Shown piece by piece: positions 42,489 to 51,460 of a stretch of DNA of 64,000 nt. Both the position numbers and the translations under genes were made by a program. Within the stretch, counting starts at the first letter, position 1. Each line of letters begins with the position of its first letter. The DNA lies in the NCBI GenBank assembly GCA_045595785.1, contig JAZOBE010000007.1, positions 1 through 64,000 of the forward strand. Reading direction: 5' to 3'. Source of the DNA: SFLA01 sp045595785 (GTDB taxonomy: Bacteria > Bacillota > Clostridia > Oscillospirales > CAG-382). The notes beneath the pieces were generated by a model, which ran no database searches, was not told where the DNA came from, and saw nothing but the letters and a program-made list of their open reading frames with translations.

Positions 42489-43472
42489 GTGAAAAAAGAT
42501 GTTTATGAGCTTGAGAAAAAAATGCTGTGCGATAAAGCCTTCTTTTCCGAGAACACCGCAGGCAGGCTGTTCCCCTTCAGAGAAGACGATATGCGTACCG
42601 ATTTTATGCGGGACAGAGACAAGATAATCCATTGTAAATCCTTCCGCAGACTGATGCACAAGATGCAGGTCTTTCTTGCGCCGGAGGGTGACCATTACCG
42701 TACCCGTCTTACCCACACTCTTGAAGTGGCGCAGATAGCGAGAGCGTTGGCACGTAACCTTCGCCTTAACGAGGACCTTACCGAAGCGGCTGCTTTGGGA
42801 CACGACCTTGGACATACCCCTTTCGGTCATTCCGGAGAAAGAGCGTTGGATGAAATCTGTCCCCACGGATTCAAGCACAACGAGCAATCCTTAAGAGTGG
42901 CAGACAAATTGGAAAATCTTAATCTGACCATTGAAGTGAGAGACGCCATAGTAAACCACACAGGTAGCAGAAAAGCAAAAACACTGGAAGGTCAGATAAT
43001 TAAATTTGCAGACCGTATTGCATATATCAACCATGATATTGATGATGCGGTGCGTGCAGGAATACTTGATAAAAATGACATTCCCAAAGAGCTTACCGAC
43101 ATTTTGGGCGAAACCCACAGCAAGCGTATTGACACGATGATACGTTCCGTTGTGGCACACGGTGTTGAAAACGATATTGATTTCACCTCTCCTTACGGAG
43201 AAGCCACAATGAAGCTCCGTGCTTTTATGTTTGAGCGGGTATACCATAACAGCAAGGCAAAAAGCGAGGATGACAAGGTAGTGGGAATGATACAGCATTT
43301 GTATGATTACTACGAGCATCACATAGACAAGCTTCCTGCAGAGTATTCCAAGAACATAGAAGAAGACGGCACAGACCGCGTGGTATGTGACTATATTGCG
43401 TGTATGACGGACAGATACGCGCTGGCAAAATACGAAGAAATATTCATCCCCAAGGTTTGGCAGTATAAATAA
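42489..43472 (+). CDS. dgt: dGTPase-like HD-domain deoxynucleoside triphosphate triphosphohydrolase
   Basis: The 327-residue HD-domain protein has RTRLTHTLEVAQIARA (first His), AAALGHDLGHTPFGH (HD pair) and a later FADRIAYINHDIDDA (Asp). It hydrolyses dNTPs to nucleosides and triphosphate. The GTG at 42,489 (MKKDVYELE) has AAGGAG nine bases upstream; an earlier in-frame ATG at 42,408 lies upstream of the likely -10 box. Position directly before dnaG-rpoD is a conserved Clostridia arrangement. Confidence 0.93.
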   Translation: MKKDVYELEKKMLCDKAFFSENTAGRLFPFREDDMRTDFMRDRDKIIHCKSFRRLMHKMQVFLAPEGDHYRTRLTHTLEVAQIARALARNLRLNEDLTEAAALGHDLGHTPFGHSGERALDEICPHGFKHNEQSLRVADKLENLNLTIEVRDAIVNHTGSRKAKTLEGQIIKFADRIAYINHDIDDAVRAGILDKNDIPKELTDILGETHSKRIDTMIRSVVAHGVENDIDFTSPYGEATMKLRAFMFERVYHNSKAKSEDDKVVGMIQHLYDYYEHHIDKLPAEYSKNIEEDGTDRVVCDYIACMTDRYALAKYEEIFIPKVWQYK

Positions 43473-43494
43473 CGCACAGAAAGGAGGGCACACC

Positions 43495-45276
43495 ATGGCC
43501 TTTTCACAGGCATTTATCGAAGAGGTAAAAAACCGAAACGGAATTGAAGAGATTATAAGCAGATATCTTACACTTAAGCGTGCGGGAAGCAACGTGGTGG
43601 GTCTGTGTCCTTTCCATAACGAGAAGTCTCCGTCCTTTACCGTATTTCCTGCAACAAGGTCATTTTATTGCTTTGGCTGCGGTGCGGGAGGCGACGTTAT
43701 AAGCTTTGTAATGCGGGCAGAAAACCTTGATTACAGAGAGGCAATAGAGTTTCTTGCAAAGCTGGCAGGAATTCCCATTGAGGAAGAAACCGAGCAGAGA
43801 GAAAGAAACGCCGTAAGCCGTGAACGCATTTATGCGGTCACCAAGGCGGCAGCAAGGCTGTTTGTGGCATCTCTCAACTCCCCGCAAGGTGAGCAAGCGA
43901 GAGAATATCTGCTTGAAAAACGCCGTTTTACCCCCACCACACTGCGGCGGTTCGGTATAGGCTACGCGCCTGACAGTTGGGACGCTTTGACAAAGCGGCT
44001 TATGGCAGACGGTTTTACAGTCGAAGAAATAAAAACGGCATTTCTGTGCGGTATAAGTAAAAAAGGCACCCCCTACGATATGTTCCGAAACCGCATAATG
44101 TTCCCTATTTTTGACGTTACGGGAGAGGTTGTCGCCTTCTCGGGACGAAGGCTTAACGAAGCGGACGAGAGAAAATACGTAAACACTTCAGATACGCCGA
44201 TCTTCAAAAAAAGCAGGGTGCTGTTCGGATTGAATATTGCAAAAAATACAGATGACGGCACACTTATTTTGTGTGAAGGTGCGCCCGATGCAATTGCGAT
44301 GCACCAAGCCGGATTCGGCAATGCCATTGCAACGCTCGGTACAGCGATAACAGCAGAGCATACGCGGATAATTGCCCGGTACGCAAAAACGGTTTATCTG
44401 GCATACGATATTGATAAAGCAGGCAGACGCGCCACGATGAAGGGTATCGACCTGCTTAACCAGGTGGGAGTATCTACCAAGATAATTGATTTGGGCAAAA
44501 ACGAAAAGGACCCCGACGAATTTATAAAGACCCACGGCGCAGACGCATTCAGAATAAAGCTGAAGGGCTCAAGCGGTCAGGTGGATTATAAGATAGACGA
44601 GATACTTTCCCGTTATGATATCTCTATCCCCGACCAGAAACTTCGTGCCGCCAACGAAATGACAGATTTTTTGTCTACTCTGTGGCCCGAGGTGCAAAGA
44701 GACGTTTACGCAGGCAGAGCATCCGAAAAGATGGATATATCCAAAAAATCCTTACTGGAGGAAGCGAACAGAAAGGCTGTGCGGAACGAGAGAAAAGCAA
44801 GAAAAGAAACCGTGGAAAAAGAGCTTCGGGATTCTATGGGCTACGGCGACACTGTGAATACGGACAAAATACGTTTTTCAGCCGCCGCGGCAACCGAAGA
44901 AAAAATATTGGGAATACTGTTTTCCCGTCCCGACCTTACGGCGGAAGCAACCAAAATACTTGCGCCTGAGGATTTTCTTACCAAATTCAACCGAATGGTG
45001 TATGAATTGTTTTTACCCGAATTCACAGAGGGAAAAGAGGTAACCCTGTCCAAGGACGGAGCTTTGGACAGACAGCAGATAGGCGCAGTATCCCGAATGA
45101 TTGCGCAAAGAAGCGTGTTTACCGACAACGGAAAAACTACGCTGAACGCCATGATAGCATCGCTTAAGGCGGAAAACAAAAAACGCGAATACGACAAGAA
45201 GATCGAAGAAGATCCCGTATCCGCGCTGGACGAATACATTAAAGGAATTAAAGCAAACCGCAAGGAGGAAAAATAA
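43495..45276 (+). CDS. dnaG: DNA primase
   Basis: The 593-residue primase has an N-terminal zinc finger (CPFHNEKSPSF with CFGCGAGGD, C-H-C-C ligands), a central TOPRIM domain (LCEGAPDAIAMHQAG and YDIDKAGR), and a C-terminal helical DnaB-interaction domain. The TOPRIM Glu motif reads EGAPD where EGYxD is usual, but the catalytic Glu and Asp are kept. A strong AAAGGAGG site precedes the ATG. The stop shares one base with the rpoD start. Confidence 0.96.
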   Translation: MAFSQAFIEEVKNRNGIEEIISRYLTLKRAGSNVVGLCPFHNEKSPSFTVFPATRSFYCFGCGAGGDVISFVMRAENLDYREAIEFLAKLAGIPIEEETEQRERNAVSRERIYAVTKAAARLFVASLNSPQGEQAREYLLEKRRFTPTTLRRFGIGYAPDSWDALTKRLMADGFTVEEIKTAFLCGISKKGTPYDMFRNRIMFPIFDVTGEVVAFSGRRLNEADERKYVNTSDTPIFKKSRVLFGLNIAKNTDDGTLILCEGAPDAIAMHQAGFGNAIATLGTAITAEHTRIIARYAKTVYLAYDIDKAGRRATMKGIDLLNQVGVSTKIIDLGKNEKDPDEFIKTHGADAFRIKLKGSSGQVDYKIDEILSRYDISIPDQKLRAANEMTDFLSTLWPEVQRDVYAGRASEKMDISKKSLLEEANRKAVRNERKARKETVEKELRDSMGYGDTVNTDKIRFSAAAATEEKILGILFSRPDLTAEATKILAPEDFLTKFNRMVYELFLPEFTEGKEVTLSKDGALDRQQIGAVSRMIAQRSVFTDNGKTTLNAMIASLKAENKKREYDKKIEEDPVSALDEYIKGIKANRKEEK

Positions 45277-46376
45277 TGGAAAAAACCCTTAAACAGATCA
45301 TTAATGAATTGATCGAAAGGGCAAAGCCGAAGGGAAACATCACCGCCGCAGAGGTTATGGAGGCGCTGGACGATACCGATTCGTCAATGGAGGCGCTGGA
45401 AAAGACCTTTGAAGCATTGGAGTCCAACGGTATTGAGGTTACTCACGATATTGACGCTTCCGTTTTTGAAATGCCCGAGGAAGATTTTGAGGACACTATC
45501 GACGATAACCCCGAGGAAGTGGAGGTTCTGCTGGCGCAGGAAGGCGTTGCGGTAGATGACCCCGTAAGAATGTATCTCAAAGACATCGGTAAAGTGCCCC
45601 TGCTTACCCCCGAAAAGGAATTGGAGCTGGCAGAGCGTATGGCAAACGGCGATACGGTTGCAAAGCAGCAGCTTGTTGAGGCTAACCTGCGTCTGGTTGT
45701 AAGTATTGCAAAGAGATACGTTAACCGCGGTATGTTCTTCCTTGACCTTATTCAGGAAGGTAACCTCGGTCTTATGAAAGCCGTTGAAAAGTTCGATTAC
45801 GGCAAGGGATATAAGTTCTCCACCTACGCTACTTGGTGGATAAGACAGGCTATTACAAGAGCTATTGCAGATCAGGCGAGAACTATACGTGTTCCCGTTC
45901 ACATGGTAGAAACCATAAACAAGGTGCTCCGCGTTTCCCGTCAGCTTCTTCAGGAATTAGGCAGAGATCCTACCGACGAGGAAATTGCCGAAGAAATGAA
46001 GATGCCTGCCGAAAAGGTACGCGAGATACTCAAGATAGCACAGGAGCCCGTTTCTTTGGAAATGCCTATCGGCGAAGAAGAAGACAGCCATCTGGGTGAT
46101 TTTATCGCAGACGAAAAGACTCCCGCTCCCTCTGACGCGGCAAACTCCATGATGCTCCGCGAGCAGCTTATCGAAGTGCTTAAGACTCTTACTCCCCGTG
46201 AGGAAAGCGTGCTTAAGCTGCGCTTCGGTCTTGAGGACGGCAGACCCCGCACTCTTGAAGAGGTTGGTAAGGTATTTGATATTACCCGTGAGCGTATCCG
46301 TCAGATAGAAGCAAAGGCGCTCCGCAAGCTCCGACATCCCAGCAGAAGCAAGAAATTAAAGGATTATCTGGAGTAA
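45276..46376 (+). CDS. rpoD: RNA polymerase primary sigma factor
   Basis: The 366-residue group 1 sigma has a short region 1.1, then DPVRMYLKDIGKVPLLTPEKE (1.2), regions 2.1-2.4 with YKFSTYATWWIRQAITRA for -10 recognition, region 3, and region 4 (TPREESVLKLRFGL to ERIRQIEAKALRKLRHP) for -35 recognition. It lacks the long non-conserved insert of proteobacterial sigma-70, as usual for Firmicutes. TAATG overlap with dnaG. Confidence 0.97.
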   Translation: MEKTLKQIINELIERAKPKGNITAAEVMEALDDTDSSMEALEKTFEALESNGIEVTHDIDASVFEMPEEDFEDTIDDNPEEVEVLLAQEGVAVDDPVRMYLKDIGKVPLLTPEKELELAERMANGDTVAKQQLVEANLRLVVSIAKRYVNRGMFFLDLIQEGNLGLMKAVEKFDYGKGYKFSTYATWWIRQAITRAIADQARTIRVPVHMVETINKVLRVSRQLLQELGRDPTDEEIAEEMKMPAEKVREILKIAQEPVSLEMPIGEEEDSHLGDFIADEKTPAPSDAANSMMLREQLIEVLKTLTPREESVLKLRFGLEDGRPRTLEEVGKVFDITRERIRQIEAKALRKLRHPSRSKKLKDYLE

Positions 46377-46383
46377 TACGGGT

Positions 46384-47043
46384 ATGAGAACAGCCATTAT
46401 AGGCGCGATGAAGATTGAAGTGGAAGCACTTTGTGAGCGTTTTGGCGCGGTCGAGACCGAAAAAGGAATTTTTATTTCCGAAAAAGGAAACGATACCGTA
46501 ATTATATGCCAATGCGGAATAGGCAAGGTAAACGCCGCTTCTCTTACACAGCGCATCATAGATAAATATTCGCCTGACCGTATAATAAACACGGGAACCG
46601 CAGGCGGGCTGGCAGAGGGCCTTAATATAGGCGACGTTATTATCGCCGAGAAAGCCGCTTACCACGATTTTAAGCCGGTGCAGATAGTTGTGGATATGAT
46701 CGGAGACAAGTATATCCGTTCTGACAAAAAGCTTACCGAGGATGCAAAAAAGGCATGCGAAGTAAACAACATCCCCCACCGTATAGGTACCGTAGTTACA
46801 GGCGATTGCTTTGTTTCCACGCAGGAGCAGAGAGAAGATATTTTTGCAGAATATCCCGATGCGCTTTGTACCGAGATGGAGGGCGCGGCTATTGCCCACG
46901 TTTGCCACAACAACAATATCCCATTTGTTATTATAAGAGCCGTAAGTGATTTCGCCGCTGACGAAAAGGTCTTTGACGAGTTCGCCGCCCACGCGGCAGC
47001 GTTTGCGGCACAGATATCCGAATACATAGCGAAAAACAGTTAG
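46384..47043 (+). CDS. mtnN: 5'-methylthioadenosine/S-adenosylhomocysteine nucleosidase
   Basis: The 219-residue enzyme cleaves MTA and SAH to adenine plus the thioribose compound, recycling SAM by-products. It has the start MRTAIIGAMKIEVEAL with Glu12, NTGTAGGL, the nucleophile-stabilising motif EMEGAAIAHV, and the catalytic Asp in RAVSDFA. It starts 7 bp after rpoD and ends 23 bp before pheS. Confidence 0.95.
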   Translation: MRTAIIGAMKIEVEALCERFGAVETEKGIFISEKGNDTVIICQCGIGKVNAASLTQRIIDKYSPDRIINTGTAGGLAEGLNIGDVIIAEKAAYHDFKPVQIVVDMIGDKYIRSDKKLTEDAKKACEVNNIPHRIGTVVTGDCFVSTQEQREDIFAEYPDALCTEMEGAAIAHVCHNNNIPFVIIRAVSDFAADEKVFDEFAAHAAAFAAQISEYIAKNS

Positions 47044-47066
47044 TTATTCACGGAGGAAACTATTAA

Positions 47067-48086
47067 ATGAAAGAGCAGTTGAATCAGATCTCCGTTGCGG
47101 CGGCGCAGGAGATCGTAACCGCCTCCGATAAAAATGAACTTGAGGCGGTTAGAATTAAATATCTGGGCAAAAAGGGTGCGCTCACCGCAATACTTCGCGG
47201 AATGGGTTCCCTTACCCCCGAGGAACGCCCCGTTATCGGCGCGTATGCAAACACAGTTAGAGCAGATATTGAAAAAATGCTTGAGGAAAAGGGTGTTTCT
47301 CTTGCTTCCGCAGAGCTGAAAAACGCACTTGTAAAAGAAAAGCTTGACGTTACCATGCCTGCAAAGGCAAAGACTGTCGGCAAGCTTCACCCCATCACTC
47401 AGGTTGAAAACCGTATGAAGGAAATATTCGTGGGTCTGGGCTTTGACATTGTTGAGGGTCCCGAGGTTGAAAGCGCATACAACAACTTTGACGCGCTGAA
47501 CGCTCCTGCAGACCACCCCTCCAGAGACTTTCAGGATACCTTCTATATTAACGATACTACTCTGCTCCGCACGCAGACATCTCCCGTTCAGATCCGTGCG
47601 ATGCAGTCTATGAAGCCTCCCATAAGAATAATCTCTCCCGGCAGAGTTTACCGTTGTGATGAGGTTGACGCTACCCACTCCCCCATGTTCCATCAGCTTG
47701 AGGGTCTGGTTATCGATAAGAACATAACTCTCGGCGACCTTAAGGGTCTTCTTGAGCTGTGGGCAAAGGAAATGTTCGGTGAAAACACCAAGACACGTTT
47801 CCGTCCTCACAACTTCCCCTTTACCGAGCCCAGCGCTGAGGTTGACGTATCCTGCTTCGTATGCGGCGGCAAGGGTTGCCGTCTGTGCAAGGGCGAAGGC
47901 TGGATAGAGCTTTTGGGTGCAGGTCTGGTACATCCCAACGTATTGAGAGCCGGCGGCATTGACCCCGAGGTTTACAGCGGTCTTGCTTTCGGTATGGGTA
48001 TTGAGCGTGTTGTTATGACCAGCTACGGCATTGACGACCTGCGTCATCTTTACGAAAACGATATCCGTTTCCTCGGACAGTTTTAA
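47067..48086 (+). CDS. pheS: Phenylalanine--tRNA ligase alpha subunit
   Basis: The 339-residue class II synthetase alpha chain has an N-terminal coiled coil (1-80). The catalytic core shows RVYRCDEVDATHSPMFHQLEG (motif 2 region) and GLAFGMGIERVVM (motif 3). CFVCGGKGCRLCKGEGW is the metal-ribbon-like stretch typical of Firmicutes PheS. No T-box leader precedes it. Confidence 0.97.
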   Translation: MKEQLNQISVAAAQEIVTASDKNELEAVRIKYLGKKGALTAILRGMGSLTPEERPVIGAYANTVRADIEKMLEEKGVSLASAELKNALVKEKLDVTMPAKAKTVGKLHPITQVENRMKEIFVGLGFDIVEGPEVESAYNNFDALNAPADHPSRDFQDTFYINDTTLLRTQTSPVQIRAMQSMKPPIRIISPGRVYRCDEVDATHSPMFHQLEGLVIDKNITLGDLKGLLELWAKEMFGENTKTRFRPHNFPFTEPSAEVDVSCFVCGGKGCRLCKGEGWIELLGAGLVHPNVLRAGGIDPEVYSGLAFGMGIERVVMTSYGIDDLRHLYENDIRFLGQF

Positions 48087-48102
48087 TGGGAGGTAGCAAA
48101 CA

Positions 48103-50490
48103 ATGAAAACACCACTTAATTGGCTTAAAGAATACGTAGATATCGGCTGTACTCCCAGAGAGTTTGCAGAAGTTCTCACCCACACCGGCACCAAGGTGGA
48201 GGGATATGAGATACTCGGCGAAGAGATATCCAACGTAGTTGTAGGTAAAGTGCTTGAGATGGAGCGTCATCCCGACAGCGACCATCTGTGGATATGCCAG
48301 GTAGATGTTGGCAAGGATGCTCCCGTGCAGATAGTAACCGGTGCACAGAACGTTTCTGTTGGCGATATGGTTCCCGCTTGTCTTGACGGTGCGCATCTCC
48401 CCGGCGGCAAGGTTATCAAGAACGGCAAGCTGAGAGGCGTCGTTTCTCAGGGCATGCTTTGTTCTCTGGGCGAATTGGGACTTACCACCCACGATTATCC
48501 TTACGCTATTGAAGACGGTATATTTATCCTTCAGGAGGAATGTGCTCCCGGCGATGATATCAAGGACGTTTTGCTTATGAACGATACATTGGTTGAGTTT
48601 GAGCTTACCTTTAACCGTCCCGACTGTCTGTCTTATCTGGGAATTGCAAGAGAGGTTGCCGCTTCCTTCGGAAACGATCTCAGAGTACACAAGCCCGAGG
48701 TAAAGCCCGCCAACGACGGAGACGATATTTCCAAATACATTTCCGTTAAGGTTGAAAACACCGAGCTTTGCCCCAGATATTCCGCAAAGGTAATTAAAAA
48801 CGTAAAGATCGCGCCCTCCCCTGCTTGGCTGAGAGCAAGGCTGAGAAATGCAGGCGTAAGACCTATAAACAACATAGTTGATATTACCAACTACGTTATG
48901 CTTGAGTACGGTCAGCCCATGCATGCATTCGATTATAACTATATTTCCTCCAAGGAAATTATCGTTCGTAACGCAAAGGCAGGCGAAAAGATAACTACTC
49001 TTGACGGCAACGTACACGAGCTTACTTCCGAAATGCTTTGCATTGCAGACGGTGAAAAGCCTGTCGCACTTGCAGGTATTATGGGCGGTGAGAACAGCGA
49101 AATTCTGGATACCACCAACACGGTTGTATTTGAATCCGCTAACTTTGCAAGAATGAATATCCGTCTTACCTCCCGTCAGGTAAACCTGCGCACCGAATCC
49201 AGCGCAAAGTTTGAAAAGGGTCTCCCTCCCGTAAACACCGTTCCCGCACTGGAGAGAGCTTGTGAGCTTGTCCAGCTGCTCGGCTGCGGCGAAGTTGTTG
49301 ACGGTATGATAGACGTTTGCAACGTAAATATTGAGCCTACCGTTGTTCCCTTTGATTGGGAAAGAGTTAACAGCCTGCTGGGCACTAATCTTTCTCTTGA
49401 GGAGCAGAGCAATCTTCTTGCTCCCCTTGACCTTATTGCTGACGGAAAGGGCGGACTTATAGTTTCTCCTTACAGAAGCGATATCGTTACCACCGCAGAT
49501 ATTGCCGAAGAGGTTGCCCGTCTTTACGGATACGATAATATCGTCCCCACCCTGTTCAAGTCTGAGGCTAAAGAAGGTAAGTATACCGAAGAGCAAAAGT
49601 TTGTTGCAACCATGCTTAACACTATGACCGCTTACGGATTTAACGAAGTATACACTTATTCCTTTGTTTCTCCCAAGTGGTATGATATGATAGCTCTCCC
49701 CGAGGACAGCGTTTGCAGGAATAACATCAAGCTTATTAATCCTCTGGGCGACGATACTTCCGTAATGCGTACCACCGCGCTTCCCTCTATACTGGACGTT
49801 GTGGCGCACAACCGCAATATGCGTGCTCCCGCTTGCCATCTCTTTGAGAACGCTTGCGTTTACTTCCCGTCTGAAACCGATATGTCCAGCGAGCACAAGG
49901 TGCTTACGATGGCGTTCTATGACAGCAGCGAGGACTTTTATGACCTTAAGGGATATGTTGAGGGTCTTTTGGATAAGCTGAATATCCGCGGATATACGGT
50001 AACAGCAGAAGAAAACAACCCCTCTTACCACCCCGGAAGATGCGCGGTTATTACCAAGGGCCAGGAAGTTATCGGCGTGATGGGACAGATACATCCCACT
50101 GTTGCAGGTAATTTTGATATTGACGTGCCTGTTTATGCCGCAGAGATAAACGTTCCCGTTGCTATGGCAGCCAACGACGGAAAGAAGGATTACAAGCCTC
50201 TGGCTGTATATCCCGCTATGGAAAGAGATATTGCTCTGCTTATGGATGATGAGCAGACTGCGTCTCTCGTTTATGATGCCGCAAAGAAATACTGCGGTAA
50301 ATCTCTTGAAAGTATCGTTGCTTTTGACCTGTATAAGGGCAAGGGCGTTCCCGAAGGAAAGAAGAGCGTTGCGTTCAGACTTACGCTCCGCGCTTCCGAC
50401 AGAACCCTTTCCGATACTGAGGCTGACAACGCTATTAACAAGCTGCTTAAGAAGCTTGAAGCTGAAAACGGCATCGTAATGCGTGCTTAA
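48103..50490 (+). CDS. pheT: Phenylalanine--tRNA ligase beta subunit
   Basis: The 795-residue beta chain has, in order, an N-terminal tRNA-binding OB domain (about 39-150), B1/B5 and B3/B4 editing domains, a catalytic-like domain, and a C-terminal FDX-ACB anticodon-binding domain (about 700-795, KPLAVYPAMERDIALL). It forms the (alpha-beta)2 enzyme with PheS, 16 bp upstream. It is the last gene of the dgt-to-pheT operon. Confidence 0.97.
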   Translation: MKTPLNWLKEYVDIGCTPREFAEVLTHTGTKVEGYEILGEEISNVVVGKVLEMERHPDSDHLWICQVDVGKDAPVQIVTGAQNVSVGDMVPACLDGAHLPGGKVIKNGKLRGVVSQGMLCSLGELGLTTHDYPYAIEDGIFILQEECAPGDDIKDVLLMNDTLVEFELTFNRPDCLSYLGIAREVAASFGNDLRVHKPEVKPANDGDDISKYISVKVENTELCPRYSAKVIKNVKIAPSPAWLRARLRNAGVRPINNIVDITNYVMLEYGQPMHAFDYNYISSKEIIVRNAKAGEKITTLDGNVHELTSEMLCIADGEKPVALAGIMGGENSEILDTTNTVVFESANFARMNIRLTSRQVNLRTESSAKFEKGLPPVNTVPALERACELVQLLGCGEVVDGMIDVCNVNIEPTVVPFDWERVNSLLGTNLSLEEQSNLLAPLDLIADGKGGLIVSPYRSDIVTTADIAEEVARLYGYDNIVPTLFKSEAKEGKYTEEQKFVATMLNTMTAYGFNEVYTYSFVSPKWYDMIALPEDSVCRNNIKLINPLGDDTSVMRTTALPSILDVVAHNRNMRAPACHLFENACVYFPSETDMSSEHKVLTMAFYDSSEDFYDLKGYVEGLLDKLNIRGYTVTAEENNPSYHPGRCAVITKGQEVIGVMGQIHPTVAGNFDIDVPVYAAEINVPVAMAANDGKKDYKPLAVYPAMERDIALLMDDEQTASLVYDAAKKYCGKSLESIVAFDLYKGKGVPEGKKSVAFRLTLRASDRTLSDTEADNAINKLLKKLEAENGIVMRA

Positions 50491-50509
50491 AGTAAACCTT
50501 TTTGTACTC

Positions 50510-50540
50510 AAAACCATATTTCCCCTTGAAATATGGTTTT
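50510..50540 (+). promoter_or_regulatory. 13-bp inverted repeat overlapping the ireB -35 box
   Basis: AAAACCATATTTC (50,510-50,522) and GAAATATGGTTTT (50,528-50,540) are perfect inverted arms around CCCTT. No T-run follows, and the right arm contains the -35 hexamer of the ireB promoter. It may be an operator or serve as a weak terminator for pheT. Confidence 0.6.
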
Positions 50541-50554
50541 GGGTAATGTATAAT
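50526..50554 (+). promoter_or_regulatory. Promoter for ireB
   Basis: TTGAAA (50,526-50,531) and TATAAT (50,549-50,554) have a 17-bp spacer, 38 bp before the ATG. Confidence 0.8.
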
Positions 50555-50592
50555 ATCTTTATTGAATACTAAAAAACACGGAGGGTATACAG

Positions 50593-50865
50593 ATGAAGGA
50601 AAACTCAACAAAGACAGTTCCCTTTTCGCTTAAAGAGCAAAAGGAATTAGAGATACGTTTGGCTCTGCAGTCGGTGTATAACTCGCTGACTGAGAAGGGC
50701 TATAACCCCATTAACCAGATAGTAGGTTACATCCTTTCCGGAGACCCTACCTATATCACCAACCACAATAATGCAAGAACCATTATAACCAAGATCGATA
50801 GAGATGAATTGCTTAAGATACTTGTTGAGAGTTATCTTAAATCGTCTCCCAGGAGAGGTAACTGA
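50593..50865 (+). CDS. ireB: IreB family regulatory phosphoprotein (UPF0297)
   Basis: The 90-residue protein has the diagnostic core EKGYNPINQIVGYILSGD followed by ITNHNNARTIITKIDRDELLKILV. In Enterococcus faecalis IreB is phosphorylated by the PASTA kinase IreK on N-terminal Thr residues and regulates cephalosporin resistance. Here the N-terminus keeps Ser/Thr residues (STKTVPFSL) as candidate sites. The usual neighbours alaS and ruvX are missing. GGAGGG lies 7 bases before the ATG. The likely kinase and phosphatase genes are about 19 kb away in this window. Confidence 0.93.
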   Translation: MKENSTKTVPFSLKEQKELEIRLALQSVYNSLTEKGYNPINQIVGYILSGDPTYITNHNNARTIITKIDRDELLKILVESYLKSSPRRGN

Positions 50866-50867
50866 AA

Positions 50868-51152
50868 ATGGCTGATGTAAATACTCTTATGTACCGCGGT
50901 AAGCCGTTAGTAAGACAAGGCAGATTTCTGTTTTACGGCTTCCCGGACGATAAATATATTCTGTTTATGAATATACTTGAAACCAAGAAGGACGGCGACC
51001 TTGAGGTTGCTACCCGCGTTCTCGTTCAGATTCAGGATACTGATGAAAACGTTTCCTTCGCACAGAAGGTAGTTAAACAGTGCGAGAAAAAGAGCTTTTT
51101 CGATGCATTTGAAATCGGCACCATCTGGCTTGAAAGAGAACTTAAAAAATAA
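50868..51152 (+). CDS. Small conserved protein next to ireB, function unknown
   Basis: The 94-residue soluble protein is mixed alpha/beta with a conserved-looking MYRGKPLVRQGRFLFYGFPD start and the central KYILFMNIL strand. No family name was recognised. It starts 2 bp after the ireB stop with AGGAGAGG upstream, so it is co-transcribed with ireB and may work with it. In other Firmicutes this slot is taken by ruvX and a DUF1292 gene; it resembles neither. A terminator follows. Confidence 0.82.
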   Translation: MADVNTLMYRGKPLVRQGRFLFYGFPDDKYILFMNILETKKDGDLEVATRVLVQIQDTDENVSFAQKVVKQCEKKSFFDAFEIGTIWLERELKK

Positions 51153-51175
51153 AAAAACACCCCAATAACAAAATT

Positions 51176-51210
51176 ACCTGCCGTTTTATATTAAACGGCA
51201 GGTTTTGAAT
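51176..51210 (+). terminator. Terminator of the ireB operon
   Basis: ACCTGCCGTTT (51,176-51,186) pairs with AAACGGCAGGT (51,193-51,203) and a T-rich tail follows. Confidence 0.9.
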
Positions 51211-51246
51211 TTTGCATAAAAATATTTTTATTTTTTTCAAAGTAAC

Positions 51247-51276
51247 TGTAACCTTTTTGCGTTTTGGAAGGTATTA
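51247..51276 (+). promoter_or_regulatory. Possible ECF-sigma-type promoter
   Basis: TGTAAC (51,247-51,252) followed 18 bp later by GTATTA (51,271-51,276), with no vegetative promoter in the gap. The TGTAAC motif and the following GTGAAAGGCGG leader resemble ECF-sigma autoregulated leaders of Clostridia. Tentative. Confidence 0.3.
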
Positions 51277-51298
51277 TGTGTGAAAGGCGGTGATTCCA

Positions 51299-51460
51299 AT
51301 GGTTTCATTTTTCTTTACGAATACAAACGAGAAAAATAATGAAACACACGGAGACGGCGCGTATACGGTAAAAGTTCGACTTAAAAATTCTACCGGAAAG
51401 AAAGCGTATTTCGGTCTTGCCTGTGGGCGAATCGTGAATAATTTCCGAAGGAGTATATGA
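51299..51460 (+). CDS. Small ORF, 53 codons, overlapping the lipoprotein start
   Basis: ATG at 51,299 to TGA at 51,460. The start MVSFFFTNTN is hydrophobic and the rest is basic and polar. AAAGGCGG lies about 7 bases upstream. Its stop overlaps the lipoprotein start, so it could be a leader peptide coupling translation. The 3' half is formed from a leader sequence that is repeated at 51,928 without an open frame, so the ORF may be a by-product. Confidence 0.35.
   Translation: MVSFFFTNTNEKNNETHGDGAYTVKVRLKNSTGKKAYFGLACGRIVNNFRRSI
51407..51420 (+). repeat. Lipoprotein leader repeat, copy 1
   Basis: TATTTCGGTCTTGC is identical at 51,407-51,420 and 51,928-51,941. In both copies it is followed by a partly conserved GTGGGC-NN-ATCGTGA segment and then a lipoprotein gene. 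This marks a tandem duplication of leader plus gene. Confidence 0.8.

Noticed and set aside
47044..47066. T-box leader before pheS
   Set aside because: The gap is only 23 bp and pheS lies within an operon, so there is no space for a T-box riboswitch.
48013..50517. 834-codon antisense frame across pheT
   Set aside because: Same cause as above; pheT is unambiguous and the antisense translation is low-complexity in character.
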